Shown here: piece by piece, positions 34,248-42,112 of the stretch
How positions within the stretch are numbered: the stretch's first letter is position 1
Layout of the letters: each line of letters starts with the position of its first letter
Assembly (NCBI RefSeq): GCF_014196495.1
Contig: NZ_JACIDT010000009.1
Location: 62,001 to 126,000 of the forward strand
DNA: 64,000 bases
Direction: 5' to 3'
From: Sphingobium jiangsuense
GTDB taxonomy: Bacteria; Pseudomonadota; Alphaproteobacteria; Sphingomonadales; Sphingomonadaceae
Made by a program: the position numbers and the translations under genes
Notes under the pieces: model-generated
The model's input: the letters and a program-made list of their open reading frames with translations, nothing else
What the model was told of the DNA's origin: nothing
The model's database searches: none

Positions 34248-34909
34248 CCGCGATCGACGACCTGCTGGCCGGCATATTGGCGCTGATCACCGGCAACGCG
34301 GCGCTGGCGGGACCCGTCATCGGGCTGCTGGCCTTTGCCGAATCGCTGATCCTCGTCGGCATGTTCGTGCCCGCCGTCGCGCTGATGATGACGATCGGCG
34401 GGCTGGTCGCGGCCGGGGTGCTCGACCCGCTGCCCGTGCTGTTCTGGGCGATCGCCGGATCGGTGCTGGGCGACTGGATTTCCTATCTTCTCGGCCGCTG
34501 GATCGGCCCGGCGATCTACCGGCGCTGGCCGCTGTGCAGGCATCGGGCCGCAGTCGCCAGGGCGCGGCTGTTCTTCCGCCGCCATGGCTTCGCCGCCGTG
34601 TTCCTCGGCCGCTTCTTCGGCCCGGTGCGGGCGACGATCCCGCTGGTGGCGGGCGTCATGCAGATGCCCCATCGCAGCTTCCAGATGGCCAATATAGGCT
34701 CGGCGCTGCTGTGGGTTCCGGCCCTGCTCGCGCCGGGCTATGTCGCGGGGGCCAGCCTCCCCCTCGAAATGCTGGACGGCTGGCAGCTGCTCGGCATCGG
34801 CGCGGCGCTTCTGGTCGTGCCGTTCCTGCTCGCCGGGCTCGTCGCGCGGCTCGTCCTGAAGCGCCATGGCGGGAAAGGCCGCCGGCCGGGGGCGCAGCCG
34901 TCGCGCTGA
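34244..34909 (+). CDS. DedA family membrane protein
   Basis: This 221-aa inner-membrane protein has the DedA/SNARE-associated fold: FAESLILVGMFVPAVALMM near the start, the GDWISYLLGRWIG motif and a GRFFGPVRATIPLVAGVMQM core, in part GRFFGPVRATIPLVAG. Two Arg residues in that core are typical. DedA proteins act in lipid carrier (undecaprenyl phosphate) flipping and envelope homeostasis. ATGA overlap with the anti-sigma gene couples it to the ECF system, which argues that the regulon concerns the envelope. Confidence 0.9.
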   Translation: MTAIDDLLAGILALITGNAALAGPVIGLLAFAESLILVGMFVPAVALMMTIGGLVAAGVLDPLPVLFWAIAGSVLGDWISYLLGRWIGPAIYRRWPLCRHRAAVARARLFFRRHGFAAVFLGRFFGPVRATIPLVAGVMQMPHRSFQMANIGSALLWVPALLAPGYVAGASLPLEMLDGWQLLGIGAALLVVPFLLAGLVARLVLKRHGGKGRRPGAQPSR

Positions 34910-34985
34910 CCCGACCGGCCTTCCGCCTTCGCTTCACCTTGCATTCAGCGGCCCTTTCGCATCATTGCGGGAAACAGTCCACGCC

Positions 34986-36548
34986 ATGCCATCGAGAGAC
35001 AAGGAATTGGCCGCTTCGTTCGGGAAAATCGGGTTACTGGCTCTTCTTATAGGGGCGGGGCCGGTCGCGGCGGCCCATGCCGAAACCTATTATATAGATT
35101 CGGTCGTCGGGGACGACAGGTTCGCCGGCACCTCGCAGGATCGCCCGTGGCGGTCGCTGGCGCGCATCCGCGACTTTCCGCTGCGGCCGGGCGACCGGGT
35201 TCTCCTCGTGGCGGGTTCGGTCTGGAAGGAGCCCCTCAGCATCACCCGGTCCGGCCGGGCGGGGGAGCCGATCCTCGTTTCCGCCACCGGCACCGGGCCC
35301 CGGCCGCGCATAGAGGCCGGGGGCGTGTCGTCCTACGGCGTGGCGGTGATGAACGCCGAATATGTGACCGTGCGCGGGCTGGAGGTGACGAACGACGGCC
35401 CGGTGGCGGGACAGCGCTTCGGCGTCCTCGTGTCGGCCGAGAATATGGGCGTGACGCGGGGCATCCGCATCAGCGACATGTATATCCACGATGTGCGCGG
35501 CACCAACGACCGCAAGGACAATGGCGGGATCGTCTTTCGCGCCACAGGACAGCGGCTCGCCACCCGTTTCCGCGACCTGGCGATCGAGCGCAACATCATA
35601 TGGCGGGTCGACCGCTCCGGCATCGCCGGGATCAGCGACCGGGTGTCGGCCCGCAACTGGTTTCCGAGCGAGGATGTCGTCATCCGCGACAATTATCTGG
35701 AGGATATAGGCGGCGACGGCATCGTGCCGCGCGGCACGGACGGCGCGCTCATCGAGCATAATATCGTCCGCTATGCGGGCAGCCGCGCGCCCGGATACAA
35801 TGCCGGGATCTGGCAGTGGAGCACCGACAACAGCCTGATCCAGCTCAACGAGGCCGCCTATACGCGCACGCGCTATGACGGGCAGGGCTTCGATTCCGAT
35901 TTCAACTCGCGGCATACGACCATTTTATACAATTACAGCCATGACAATGCGGGCGGGTTCCTTCTGGTCTGCTCCCCCCGGCATGACGGCCAGGACAATC
36001 TCGGCAATCGCGGCACCGTCGCCCGCTTCAATGTCAGCCGCAACGACGGCAGCCGCATCTTCCAGCTCGCCGGCAACGTATATGGCGCGGTGATCGAGAA
36101 GAACGTCATCCATGTGGGCAAGGCGATGGACGTGCAGATGGTCATCGCCACGCAATGGGACGGCTGGGCGCGGGACGTCCGCTTCAACGGCAATGTGTTC
36201 AAGGTGGCGGGAACGGCGCGTTACGGCAGCGAAGCCGGGCGCAGCGGGCCGGACTATCTGATCAAGCCGGGCTTCGAGCCCGCCGGCTATATCCGCTTCA
36301 AGGGCAATGTCTATCTGGGCCGCCATGTCGATGCGCCGGAGGACGGCGCCGGCCAGCCCTTCGTCCCCTATAAGGAACCGGCGGCGGACTGGCAGGTGCC
36401 GACCTTCAACCCCGCCAGGCCCGACGGGTTCGCCGAATTCCTTGCCCGGCACAGAAGCTGGATGCTGGCGATGTTGCAGCGCGAACTGGGCGCGCCGGTC
36501 GAGCTGCGCCAGCCCCGGCGCGTCTCCCTCTTCGAGACGCGCCGATAG
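34986..36548 (+). CDS. Secreted right-handed parallel beta-helix protein
   Basis: This 520-aa protein has a signal peptide (about 1-32, cleavage after AAAHA) and a pectate-lyase-like beta-helix. The helix is inferred from regularly spaced rungs such as VTVRGLEVTND, IRISDMYIHDV, VVIRDNYLEDI and IEHNIVRYAG, and from repeated Asn/Asp and small residues. The opening TYYIDSVVGDDRFAGTSQDRPW, in part DSVVGDDRFAGT, is the usual cap of such polysaccharide-acting proteins. It may be a lyase, hydrolase or epimerase on a surface polysaccharide; no catalytic triad can be claimed. It lies 76 nt after the DedA gene. Confidence 0.85.
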   Translation: MPSRDKELAASFGKIGLLALLIGAGPVAAAHAETYYIDSVVGDDRFAGTSQDRPWRSLARIRDFPLRPGDRVLLVAGSVWKEPLSITRSGRAGEPILVSATGTGPRPRIEAGGVSSYGVAVMNAEYVTVRGLEVTNDGPVAGQRFGVLVSAENMGVTRGIRISDMYIHDVRGTNDRKDNGGIVFRATGQRLATRFRDLAIERNIIWRVDRSGIAGISDRVSARNWFPSEDVVIRDNYLEDIGGDGIVPRGTDGALIEHNIVRYAGSRAPGYNAGIWQWSTDNSLIQLNEAAYTRTRYDGQGFDSDFNSRHTTILYNYSHDNAGGFLLVCSPRHDGQDNLGNRGTVARFNVSRNDGSRIFQLAGNVYGAVIEKNVIHVGKAMDVQMVIATQWDGWARDVRFNGNVFKVAGTARYGSEAGRSGPDYLIKPGFEPAGYIRFKGNVYLGRHVDAPEDGAGQPFVPYKEPAADWQVPTFNPARPDGFAEFLARHRSWMLAMLQRELGAPVELRQPRRVSLFETRR

Positions 36549-36635
36549 GCCGGCCCTATCGTCCTTGCACCATATTGTCTTTGCGCAGCCGCGGTGAAAG
36601 CGGGATAGACTCGCCCGCAGGAGGATGGATGAACT

Positions 36636-37112
36636 ATGGACCTGCCCCTGCCCGCCCCCGATGATGATGCCGGCTGGCCGGGATGCGTCGGCGCGGCGCT
36701 GCCCGCATCGGCCATCGTCCTTCCCGGCGGCGTGGCGGCGGCGCCGCGCTGGAAGGGCGCCTATGCGCTGGCCTTCACCCTGGTCGATCCGGTGGCGTTC
36801 TCCTACCGAGGCGCGGGGCACAGCCTGCCGCCCGGCCATTATGTCTATGCGGGCAGCGCCTATGGGCCCGGCGGCATCGGCGCGCGGCTGGGCCGCCATT
36901 TCCGGCGCGACAAGAAGCGGCACTGGCATATCGACCATCTCACCGCGAGTGCGGGCGGGATGACGGCGTTCGCGATCGAGGGCGGATCGGAATGCGCGAT
37001 CCTCACCCGGCTCGGCGCGCTGCCCGGCTTCGGCCATGTGCTGGCGGGGTTCGGCAGCAGCGACTGCGCGACCTGCCGGTCCCACCTGCTGGTCTGGCGT
37101 CCACCGGCCTGA
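36636..37112 (+). CDS. GIY-YIG nuclease family protein (DUF123/Uri type)
   Basis: This 158-aa protein has the modified GIY-YIG core of the DUF123 group: KGAYALAFTLVDP for GIY, GHYVYAGSAYGPGGIGARLGRH for YIG-R, in part YVYAGSAYG, and KKRHWHIDHLTA, then GFGSSDCATCRSHLLVW with two Cys. Members are small stand-alone nucleases of unclear role. AGGAGG lies upstream. It borders the candidate replication origin. Confidence 0.85.
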   Translation: MDLPLPAPDDDAGWPGCVGAALPASAIVLPGGVAAAPRWKGAYALAFTLVDPVAFSYRGAGHSLPPGHYVYAGSAYGPGGIGARLGRHFRRDKKRHWHIDHLTASAGGMTAFAIEGGSECAILTRLGALPGFGHVLAGFGSSDCATCRSHLLVWRPPA

Positions 37113-37214
37113 GGCGGACCGGCGCAACGCGGCATCCGGCAGGGCCTTTCGGGGTGCGGGAAGCATCCTTCCTCCCCTTCCCTCTTTCCCCCTCTCAAAA
37201 GAACTTCGATGAAA

Positions 37215-37248
37215 GTTAGAGGGTTAAAAGATACTGTTAGAAGGTTAA
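37215..37248. repeat. AT-rich 13-mer direct repeats (possible DNA unwinding element)
   Basis: GTTAGAGGGTTAA (37215-37227) and GTTAGAAGGTTAA (37236-37248) differ at one base and start 21 bp apart, two turns of the helix. They lie in the most AT-rich part of the region, 57 bp before the first iteron. Confidence 0.55.
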
Positions 37249-37304
37249 GCCGCGCCTTTGCGGGCCGGGGCGGGCGTCGGTCCATGAGTCGCGCGCACAG
37301 GCCC

Positions 37305-37418
37305 GTTCCCGATGGATCGAGCATATGTTCCCCAAATGTCGAGGCGGCCGTTCCCGATATGTCGGCGGAGCGTTCCCGATGTGCCGATGGACGGGGGAAA
37401 GCCGTTCCCGATATGTCG
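37305..37418. repeat. Iteron array, five direct copies of a 15-bp motif
   Basis: Copies start at 37305 (GTTCCCGATGGATCG), 37327 (GTTCCCCAAATGTCG), 37350 (GTTCCCGATATGTCG), 37372 (GTTCCCGATGTGCCG) and 37404 (GTTCCCGATATGTCG). The steps are 22, 23, 22 and 32 bp, so the first four stand on the same face of the helix. The consensus is GTTCCCGAWATGTCG. They are probably bound by the RepA encoded at 38026-39348. Confidence 0.7.
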
Positions 37419-37550
37419 AAGAAGGGCGGGCCACCTCGCTGGCGGGGCGGAAATTGAATCAGTTTGCGATGGCGCCTGCGGAAACTCCTTCAATGCGATT
37501 CGACTTTTCGAATCGGGACCGGGTGAAGGGAGGGACGGCCTCCTCCGGCT

Positions 37551-37565
37551 CGACATTTCGGGAAC
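37551..37565 (-). repeat. Inverted iteron copy
   Basis: CGACATTTCGGGAAC is the exact reverse complement of GTTCCCGAAATGTCG. It lies 133 bp beyond the direct array in opposite orientation. Such inverted copies can take part in handcuffing or autoregulation. Confidence 0.6.
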
Positions 37566-37865
37566 GCCGGGAGAGTGCTTTGGCAGGATGGAATCTTGAG
37601 CCGCGCGATCCGGCTGCGTTCGTTGCGATGTGGTGAGCTACCCCTGAACTGCTCCGCATCCGAGATAAGTCCGCAAAGGCTCCGTGACCAACTCGTTGTC
37701 GCTGTCTGGCAGGCGGGCAGCATTTTGGCGCAGATGTCAGAGGCCGTTCCAGGCAAAGTTGGTCGGCCACCTGCTAACCCGGTTTTGGTGGATCGGAGAC
37801 TGGGCGTTGTCGCATGACAAGACAAGGCAAACGGGTGGATCAGTAGCAAGGCCCTCCCCCTTGCC

Positions 37866-37892
37866 CGTCTGGCCTGTTGAGTGGGCCAGACG
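37866..37892. terminator. Strong hairpin downstream of repA
   Basis: CGTCTGGCC and GGCCAGACG form a perfect 9-bp stem with a 9-nt loop. It lies 134 bp after the repA stop codon. There is no T-run, so factor-independent termination is uncertain; it could also be part of the origin. Confidence 0.4.
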
Positions 37893-38025
37893 CCTCGCTT
37901 CCATGTCGAAGCCCTGCCTTCTTCTTGGAAGGGGAAGCAGTCGGGATTCAATGGCCGATATATCCGGCGATCGCGCGCATCGCGACACCAGCGGCTTCGG
38001 CCTTCCGCCGCGCCGCCTGCCCTCC

Positions 38026-39348
38026 CTATCCCTTCAGCGCGTGGCGGTGCCTGGCGTGGTGGCGGCGGACCCAGCCGATGAAGGCCTTCTGCCAGTTGGC
38101 GGGAGTGCGGTCCGGTGCGGCGGCAACCCAGTTCTCGAATTCGATGTGGAGCGCGTAAAAGTCCCAGCCGGGGCATTCGGCGCGCAGCAGGTCGAGCGTT
38201 TCCTCGGCGATGAAGCCGCGCGTCGCCGCATCGGACAGCCCGGCGATCGTGCCACGGATCAGCAGGCTGGCGTCGAGCAGTCCTGCATCCCCGTCCCCAT
38301 TTCTGCTTCCACCACCAGCAACGGCGCGGGCCGACGGGGCTTCTTCCCCGCGTGCGGCGCGGGCCGGGCGGTGGGGCTGGTCCGCGTCAACAGGGGCGCT
38401 CGCGGCGGGGGCGGCATCAGGTTTCCTTGAGGAAACTTTTCCCTGCGCCGGGGCATCCGCCCCCTCCCCCTTCGCCTTATGGGGTCCGCCCGGTGTTCGT
38501 CCGCCGCCCTTGGCGTCGTTGCGCGCCATGCGCAGCAGCGGCTCGCCGCCGTCGGCGCCCGAAACAATCGCCAGTTCATAGCCGGGCAGCGCGTTCTTTT
38601 CGGCCAGCCTGATCAGCTCGAACTTGAAGCGGCGATATTCGCCCTCCGCGCCGCTCTTCTGGAACAGCGTCGGCATGGAGATGGTGAAGCCCCCTTCCCC
38701 GGCCCCGCCCGCATGCTTGCGCGCGACCTTGTAGAGCCAGCGTTCCCGGCCGCCGCTGATGTCGAAATAGGCGCGGTCGATCGACAGCACCCCGCCCTTC
38801 ATCAGCACGCCTTCATAGAACCAGTTGGACAGCTCCAGCGTCATGCCGCGCGACCGCTCAGTGCGCTCGTCCACCAATTGCGTCCAGCCGTCGAGCCAGC
38901 TGAAGGTCGCCTCGCGCCGGTTCTCGGCGCGGATATTGGTCTTGATCGTGGTGGCGACCAGCCGGTCGAGCGCCTGCCCCAGCAGCTCATAGGCGCGGCC
39001 CGTGGTCGGGCGGCCGATCGCGCGCAGCAGGTCATAGGGCATGATGTGCAGCTTGCGCGGAATATCGTTGAGCCCGCGCCGCGCCATGTCGGCGAGCACG
39101 CTGGCGCAATAGATCAGCAGGTCGGCATCCCATATCGTCGCCATGCCGTAATCCGGGTTGGCGGAGACATGGACCCACAGCTTGCCGTCCGGGCTGGTAT
39201 AGTCGATCGGCTTCATCCGCTTCGACTTGGAGAGCGAGAAGAAGGGCCGCTCCATCATCTCGCGCTGGTCGCGGAAGCTGAGGTCGGCGATATAGGGGAG
39301 GAACAGGTCGAACTGGTCGTCGACCGCCTGTTTGCGCGCGCGGCTCAT
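38026..39348 (-). CDS. repA: Plasmid replication initiator RepA (RPA family)
   Basis: This 440-aa protein has the RPA-type initiator core at about 10-260 (DDQFDLFLPYIADLSFRDQRE, in part LFLPYIADLSFRDQ; PFFSLSKSKRMKPIDY; YGMATIWDADLLIY; GRAYELLGQALDRL). A long Pro/Ala-rich, charged linker follows at about 280-360, and then a C-terminal helical domain (DLLRAECPGWDFYALHIEFENW, in part GWDFYALHIEFENW). This family initiates replication of large sphingomonad and other alphaproteobacterial plasmids from iteron-like sites. It is the third gene of a parA-parB-repA run, 82 nt after parB, and the candidate origin lies directly downstream. The linker carries one of two copies of a parS-like palindrome. 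Confidence 0.9.
   Translation of the reverse strand: MSRARKQAVDDQFDLFLPYIADLSFRDQREMMERPFFSLSKSKRMKPIDYTSPDGKLWVHVSANPDYGMATIWDADLLIYCASVLADMARRGLNDIPRKLHIMPYDLLRAIGRPTTGRAYELLGQALDRLVATTIKTNIRAENRREATFSWLDGWTQLVDERTERSRGMTLELSNWFYEGVLMKGGVLSIDRAYFDISGGRERWLYKVARKHAGGAGEGGFTISMPTLFQKSGAEGEYRRFKFELIRLAEKNALPGYELAIVSGADGGEPLLRMARNDAKGGGRTPGGPHKAKGEGADAPAQGKVSSRKPDAAPAASAPVDADQPHRPARAARGEEAPSARAVAGGGSRNGDGDAGLLDASLLIRGTIAGLSDAATRGFIAEETLDLLRAECPGWDFYALHIEFENWVAAAPDRTPANWQKAFIGWVRRHHARHRHALKG
38421..38436. repeat. parS-like palindrome, copy 1 (inside repA)
   Basis: GTTTCCTTGAGGAAAC has 6-bp inverted arms around TTGA. Its outer GTTTC...GAAAC matches the arms of the general ParB site (GTTTCACGTGAAAC). 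An identical 16-mer lies at 39377-39392 in the same orientation. It encodes part of the RepA linker, so its conservation is not required by the coding frame alone. Confidence 0.5.
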
Positions 39349-39376
39349 CGGCGCCTCGCGGCGGCACCCGGCAAAA

Positions 39377-39392
39377 GTTTCCTTGAGGAAAC
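39377..39392. repeat. parS-like palindrome, copy 2 (parB-repA spacer)
   Basis: This is an exact copy of the 16-bp GTTTCCTTGAGGAAAC found at 38421-38436, located in the 82-nt gap between the parB stop and the repA start. It could be a ParB-binding centromere site or a control hairpin for repA. It is the only conspicuous feature of the gap. Confidence 0.5.
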
Positions 39393-39430
39393 TTCCGGCC
39401 GGGGAGGGGGAGGGGAGGCGTGCCGGGCCA

Positions 39431-40522
39431 CTAGCGGATCGACACCCCGTTGAGCCGCAGCGTCTCCAGCACCTGCCGCACCGCATGGGCGATCTGGTCG
39501 TCCCCGGCGCCGCACGCCATCGGCACATGCAGCGTGATGCCCTGCCGGTTGACCGACTTTACCGACAGGATCGGCCGCCCATAGGGGCCGTTGACGGTGA
39601 TGCACAGGTCGCGCTCGGGCCGCAGCGTCTCGGCCGTCGCCGCCATCAGCCGCCGCAGCACCGCCGGGGCGGGGAGGGGGGCCGTGCCTTCGTCCACCGC
39701 GCGGCGGTTCTCTGCGATGATGACCTCGGCCTCCTTGCGGATCGCCTTGGCCCGCGCCTTGTCGTCCATCGCGGCGGCGAGCTTGTAGGCCGGGTTCAGC
39801 GTCAGCTCATGCAGGTTGGCGAAGGCCGCCAGCACCGGATCGGGCAGGCTCGCCGCCTTCAGCATCTTCGACAGCCAGCCCTTGGACAGCCGCAGCCGCT
39901 CGGCCATGCGCACCGCTTTGCCGCCATAATGCATGTCCAGCGCCGCCGCATAGTTGCGGGCGCGCTCGATGTCGCTGATATCCTTGCGCGCGCGGTTCTC
40001 GATATCGGCGAGGCGGAAGGCGGCCTCGTCGTCCAGATCGGTCACCTGCGCCAGCAGCTTCATGTCGGGATAGCTGTGCGCGCGCAGCCAGCCGATCGCG
40101 AACAGCCGCCGCGTGCCCGCGATCAGCTCATAATCGTGATCGGGATCGCCGCTGACATGGCGCACCACGGCGGGCACCTTCTGCCCGCCCTCGGCGAGGA
40201 TCGAATCGATGAGGTCGCGGCAATTCTCCTCCGACAATTGCGCCTGCATCCGCGCATTGCCTTCCCACACGCGCACCCGCGCCGGGTCGAGCTGCAACTG
40301 CGTGACCTGCCGCACCTCGCCGCTGGCGACGCGGGCGAGCGCATTTTCCCGGCCCAGCAAGGAAAGCCCCGCGCGCCCCGCCGCGCGTTCGGTGCGCTCG
40401 GCGGGGGCGGGCGGGGCGCCGGGCGCGGCCTCCGGGGCCTCCCGCGCTGTCGGTTCGGCGGCCTGGTCCGCCTTGACGTCCGCCAGCAGGCTGGCGAGAT
40501 AGTCGCTCTGTTTCCGTGCCAT
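39431..40522 (-). CDS. parB: ParB family partition protein (first system)
   Basis: This 363-aa protein has an N-terminal ParA-interaction segment (MARKQSDYLASLLADVK), an Ala/Pro linker, the ParB/Spo0J nuclease-like domain (LDPARVRVWEGNARMQ; LIDSILAEGGQKVPAVVR; ELIAGTRRLFAI for the GxRR box) and a helix-turn-helix (MAERLRLSKGWLSKMLKAA). It should bind a centromere and recruit ParA for plasmid segregation. It lies 69 nt after parA and 82 nt before repA. The parA-parB spacer contains an exact iteron copy, a sign that RepA may act on this gene. Confidence 0.93.
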   Translation of the reverse strand: MARKQSDYLASLLADVKADQAAEPTAREAPEAAPGAPPAPAERTERAAGRAGLSLLGRENALARVASGEVRQVTQLQLDPARVRVWEGNARMQAQLSEENCRDLIDSILAEGGQKVPAVVRHVSGDPDHDYELIAGTRRLFAIGWLRAHSYPDMKLLAQVTDLDDEAAFRLADIENRARKDISDIERARNYAAALDMHYGGKAVRMAERLRLSKGWLSKMLKAASLPDPVLAAFANLHELTLNPAYKLAAAMDDKARAKAIRKEAEVIIAENRRAVDEGTAPLPAPAVLRRLMAATAETLRPERDLCITVNGPYGRPILSVKSVNRQGITLHVPMACGAGDDQIAHAVRQVLETLRLNGVSIR

Positions 40523-40537
40523 CAGGTGCGCACCCCC

Positions 40538-40552
40538 GTTCCCGAAATGTCG
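40538..40552. promoter_or_regulatory. Iteron copy in the parA-parB spacer
   Basis: GTTCCCGAAATGTCG is identical to the reverse complement of the inverted iteron at 37551-37565, about 3 kb away. It lies between the parA stop (40592) and the parB start (40522), where bound RepA could block or stimulate transcription of parB and repA. Confidence 0.6.
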
Positions 40553-40591
40553 CCGGGCATAAGATAAAGCCCGCCCTGTAGGACAGCCCTT

Positions 40592-41788
40592 TTATGCGGC
40601 ATTGATCACCTCCCGCTCGCTCGCCGGGGTGGCGATGCCCCAGCCGCGCCGCACCAGCGCCTCGATCTGCCCCAGCGCCTCGTCGAGGTTGGACCGGCAG
40701 CGCTTGTGCGTCTTGGGCGTGCCGATCGGCTTTTCCAGCTCGTAGACGCTCATCATGCGCAGCGCCGCATGGCTGATTTCCGCGCTTTCGAGGATCGGCA
40801 CCGGCAACAGCGCCGGGCCGAAGGTCTGCTCCATGATCTGCCGCACCATCGCATGGCTGGGGTCGTTGGCGTCGAATTTGGAGCAGATCAGCCGGACGAA
40901 GTCATAATCGACGCTGATCCCCGCCTGCGCCAGCTGGCCGGTCACCTGATCCATCATCGACAGGAACTGCACGGTCGAGCAGAAATCCGGCGTCGTCGCG
41001 GCGAGCGGGACGATCAGCGCATTGGCGGCCTGCATAACCGCGAGGCTGATCGTGCCCAAAGCGGGCGGCGGGTCGAGGATCACCACGTCATAATTGCGGG
41101 CGAGATCCTGCAGCCCCTGTTTCAGCTTGCGGAAGCGGGAGGCGAGCACGCTGCCCCCGTCCGCGCCGGATGCCGCCAGCTCATATTCGACGTCGAACAG
41201 TTCGAGGTTGGACGGGATCAGGTCGACATTGGGCCAGGGCGTTTTCTGCACCGCATAGAGCAGGTCGGTCTGCGTCGGGTCGATCGACAGATAGGGGTAG
41301 AGCGTCTGTTCCCGCGTGATGTTGAAATGCGGGTTGAAGCCGAAGAGCGTGGTCGTCGTCGCCTGGCTGTCGCAATCGACAACGAGCACGCGATAGCCCT
41401 GCACCGCGAAATAATGGGCGAGGTGGGTGGTGACGGTGGACTTGCCGACACCGCCCTTGAAATTCTGCACCGCGATCAGCGCGGGCGTATCGAGCGGCGA
41501 ACGCGCGGGCGAGGCGCCGAGCACCTCGCGCATGACAAGCAGGTCCTCGATGCTGTATCCGGGGCGGCGGCCGTTCTCGGTCGGCGGGGGAGGGGGCAGG
41601 CGCCCGTCCTCCTCGGCCATGCGGATGCGGTTGGTGGAGCAGCCGAGCAGCGACGCGGCCTCGGCGATGCCGAAGCGCACCGTCAGCCCCTTGCGCGATT
41701 CGGGCAGGAAGGCCTGCCGCCGCAGCCGCTCGATCATCCGCTCCCCGGCTTGCGCCATTTCGGTTATGCGCTCGACTTCTGAATGCAT
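40592..41788 (-). CDS. parA: ParA family partition ATPase (first system)
   Basis: This 398-aa protein is of the large type Ia class: an N-terminal MerR-like DNA-binding region (about 38-90; IAEAASLLGCSTNRIRMAEE) precedes the deviant Walker A box KGGVGKST (111-118). The A' motif DCDSQATTT and DPPPALGT follow. It would form a DNA-bound gradient to move ParB complexes and also repress its own operon. It is the first gene of parA-parB-repA, the order of repABC operons, with AAGG before the ATG. A second parA lies divergently 324 nt away. Confidence 0.94.
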   Translation of the reverse strand: MHSEVERITEMAQAGERMIERLRRQAFLPESRKGLTVRFGIAEAASLLGCSTNRIRMAEEDGRLPPPPPTENGRRPGYSIEDLLVMREVLGASPARSPLDTPALIAVQNFKGGVGKSTVTTHLAHYFAVQGYRVLVVDCDSQATTTTLFGFNPHFNITREQTLYPYLSIDPTQTDLLYAVQKTPWPNVDLIPSNLELFDVEYELAASGADGGSVLASRFRKLKQGLQDLARNYDVVILDPPPALGTISLAVMQAANALIVPLAATTPDFCSTVQFLSMMDQVTGQLAQAGISVDYDFVRLICSKFDANDPSHAMVRQIMEQTFGPALLPVPILESAEISHAALRMMSVYELEKPIGTPKTHKRCRSNLDEALGQIEALVRRGWGIATPASEREVINAA

Positions 41789-41905
41789 GCTGGCCTTGGA
41801 ATGTGAGAATGAACCTTATTTTTCCATTACGCGACAAAAATGCTTCAGTCTATAGGAAATGCACGGGAGGGGATTCAGTGGGCCTCACCATTCCCCACAT
41901 CCGTT

Positions 41906-42000
41906 CGCCCTGAGCTTGTCGACCCGAAGGGCGGGCGAAGCCCAACGGCTGCCTTCGCCTGGAGCTAATAGAAGGACAAAGCTTCGACAAGCTCAGGGCG
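41906..42000. repeat. Inverted pair of family B repeats between the two parA genes
   Basis: CGCCCTGAGCTTGTCGA (41906-41922) and TCGACAAGCTCAGGGCG (41984-42000) are perfect inverted copies, 17 bp each, 61 nt apart. The family is also seen at 255-284. They sit in the 324-nt divergent spacer between the two par operons and could form a long hairpin insulating them. Confidence 0.65.
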
Positions 42001-42059
42001 CACAGGTTCCTTACATTGCTTACCCAAAAGGGGTCACTTTCGAATATCGCGCTTCCATT

Positions 42060-42081
42060 GACGGAAAAGCGAAAGTCCGTC
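42060..42081. promoter_or_regulatory. Candidate operator of the second par operon
   Basis: GACGGA and TCCGTC form a 6-bp inverted repeat with a 10-nt spacer. A TTGACG hexamer overlaps its left arm and could be a -35 element. It lies 31 nt upstream of the second parA ATG. Type Ia ParA proteins usually repress their own promoter, so it is a candidate ParA-binding site. Confidence 0.35.
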
Positions 42082-42112
42082 ATGGTATGCGCGATTTTCA
42101 CAAGGAGTGGGC

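Larger units (their letters stand above)
37113..38025. other. Gene-free replication-origin region (candidate oriV)
   Basis: About 900 nt contain no convincing gene. From left to right they hold two AT-rich 13-mers, five direct iteron-like repeats, one inverted copy, about 300 nt without a feature I can name, and a strong hairpin near the end of repA. This order (AT-rich melting element, iterons, initiator gene) is that of an iteron-type plasmid origin. No perfect DnaA box was seen. Confidence 0.6.
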
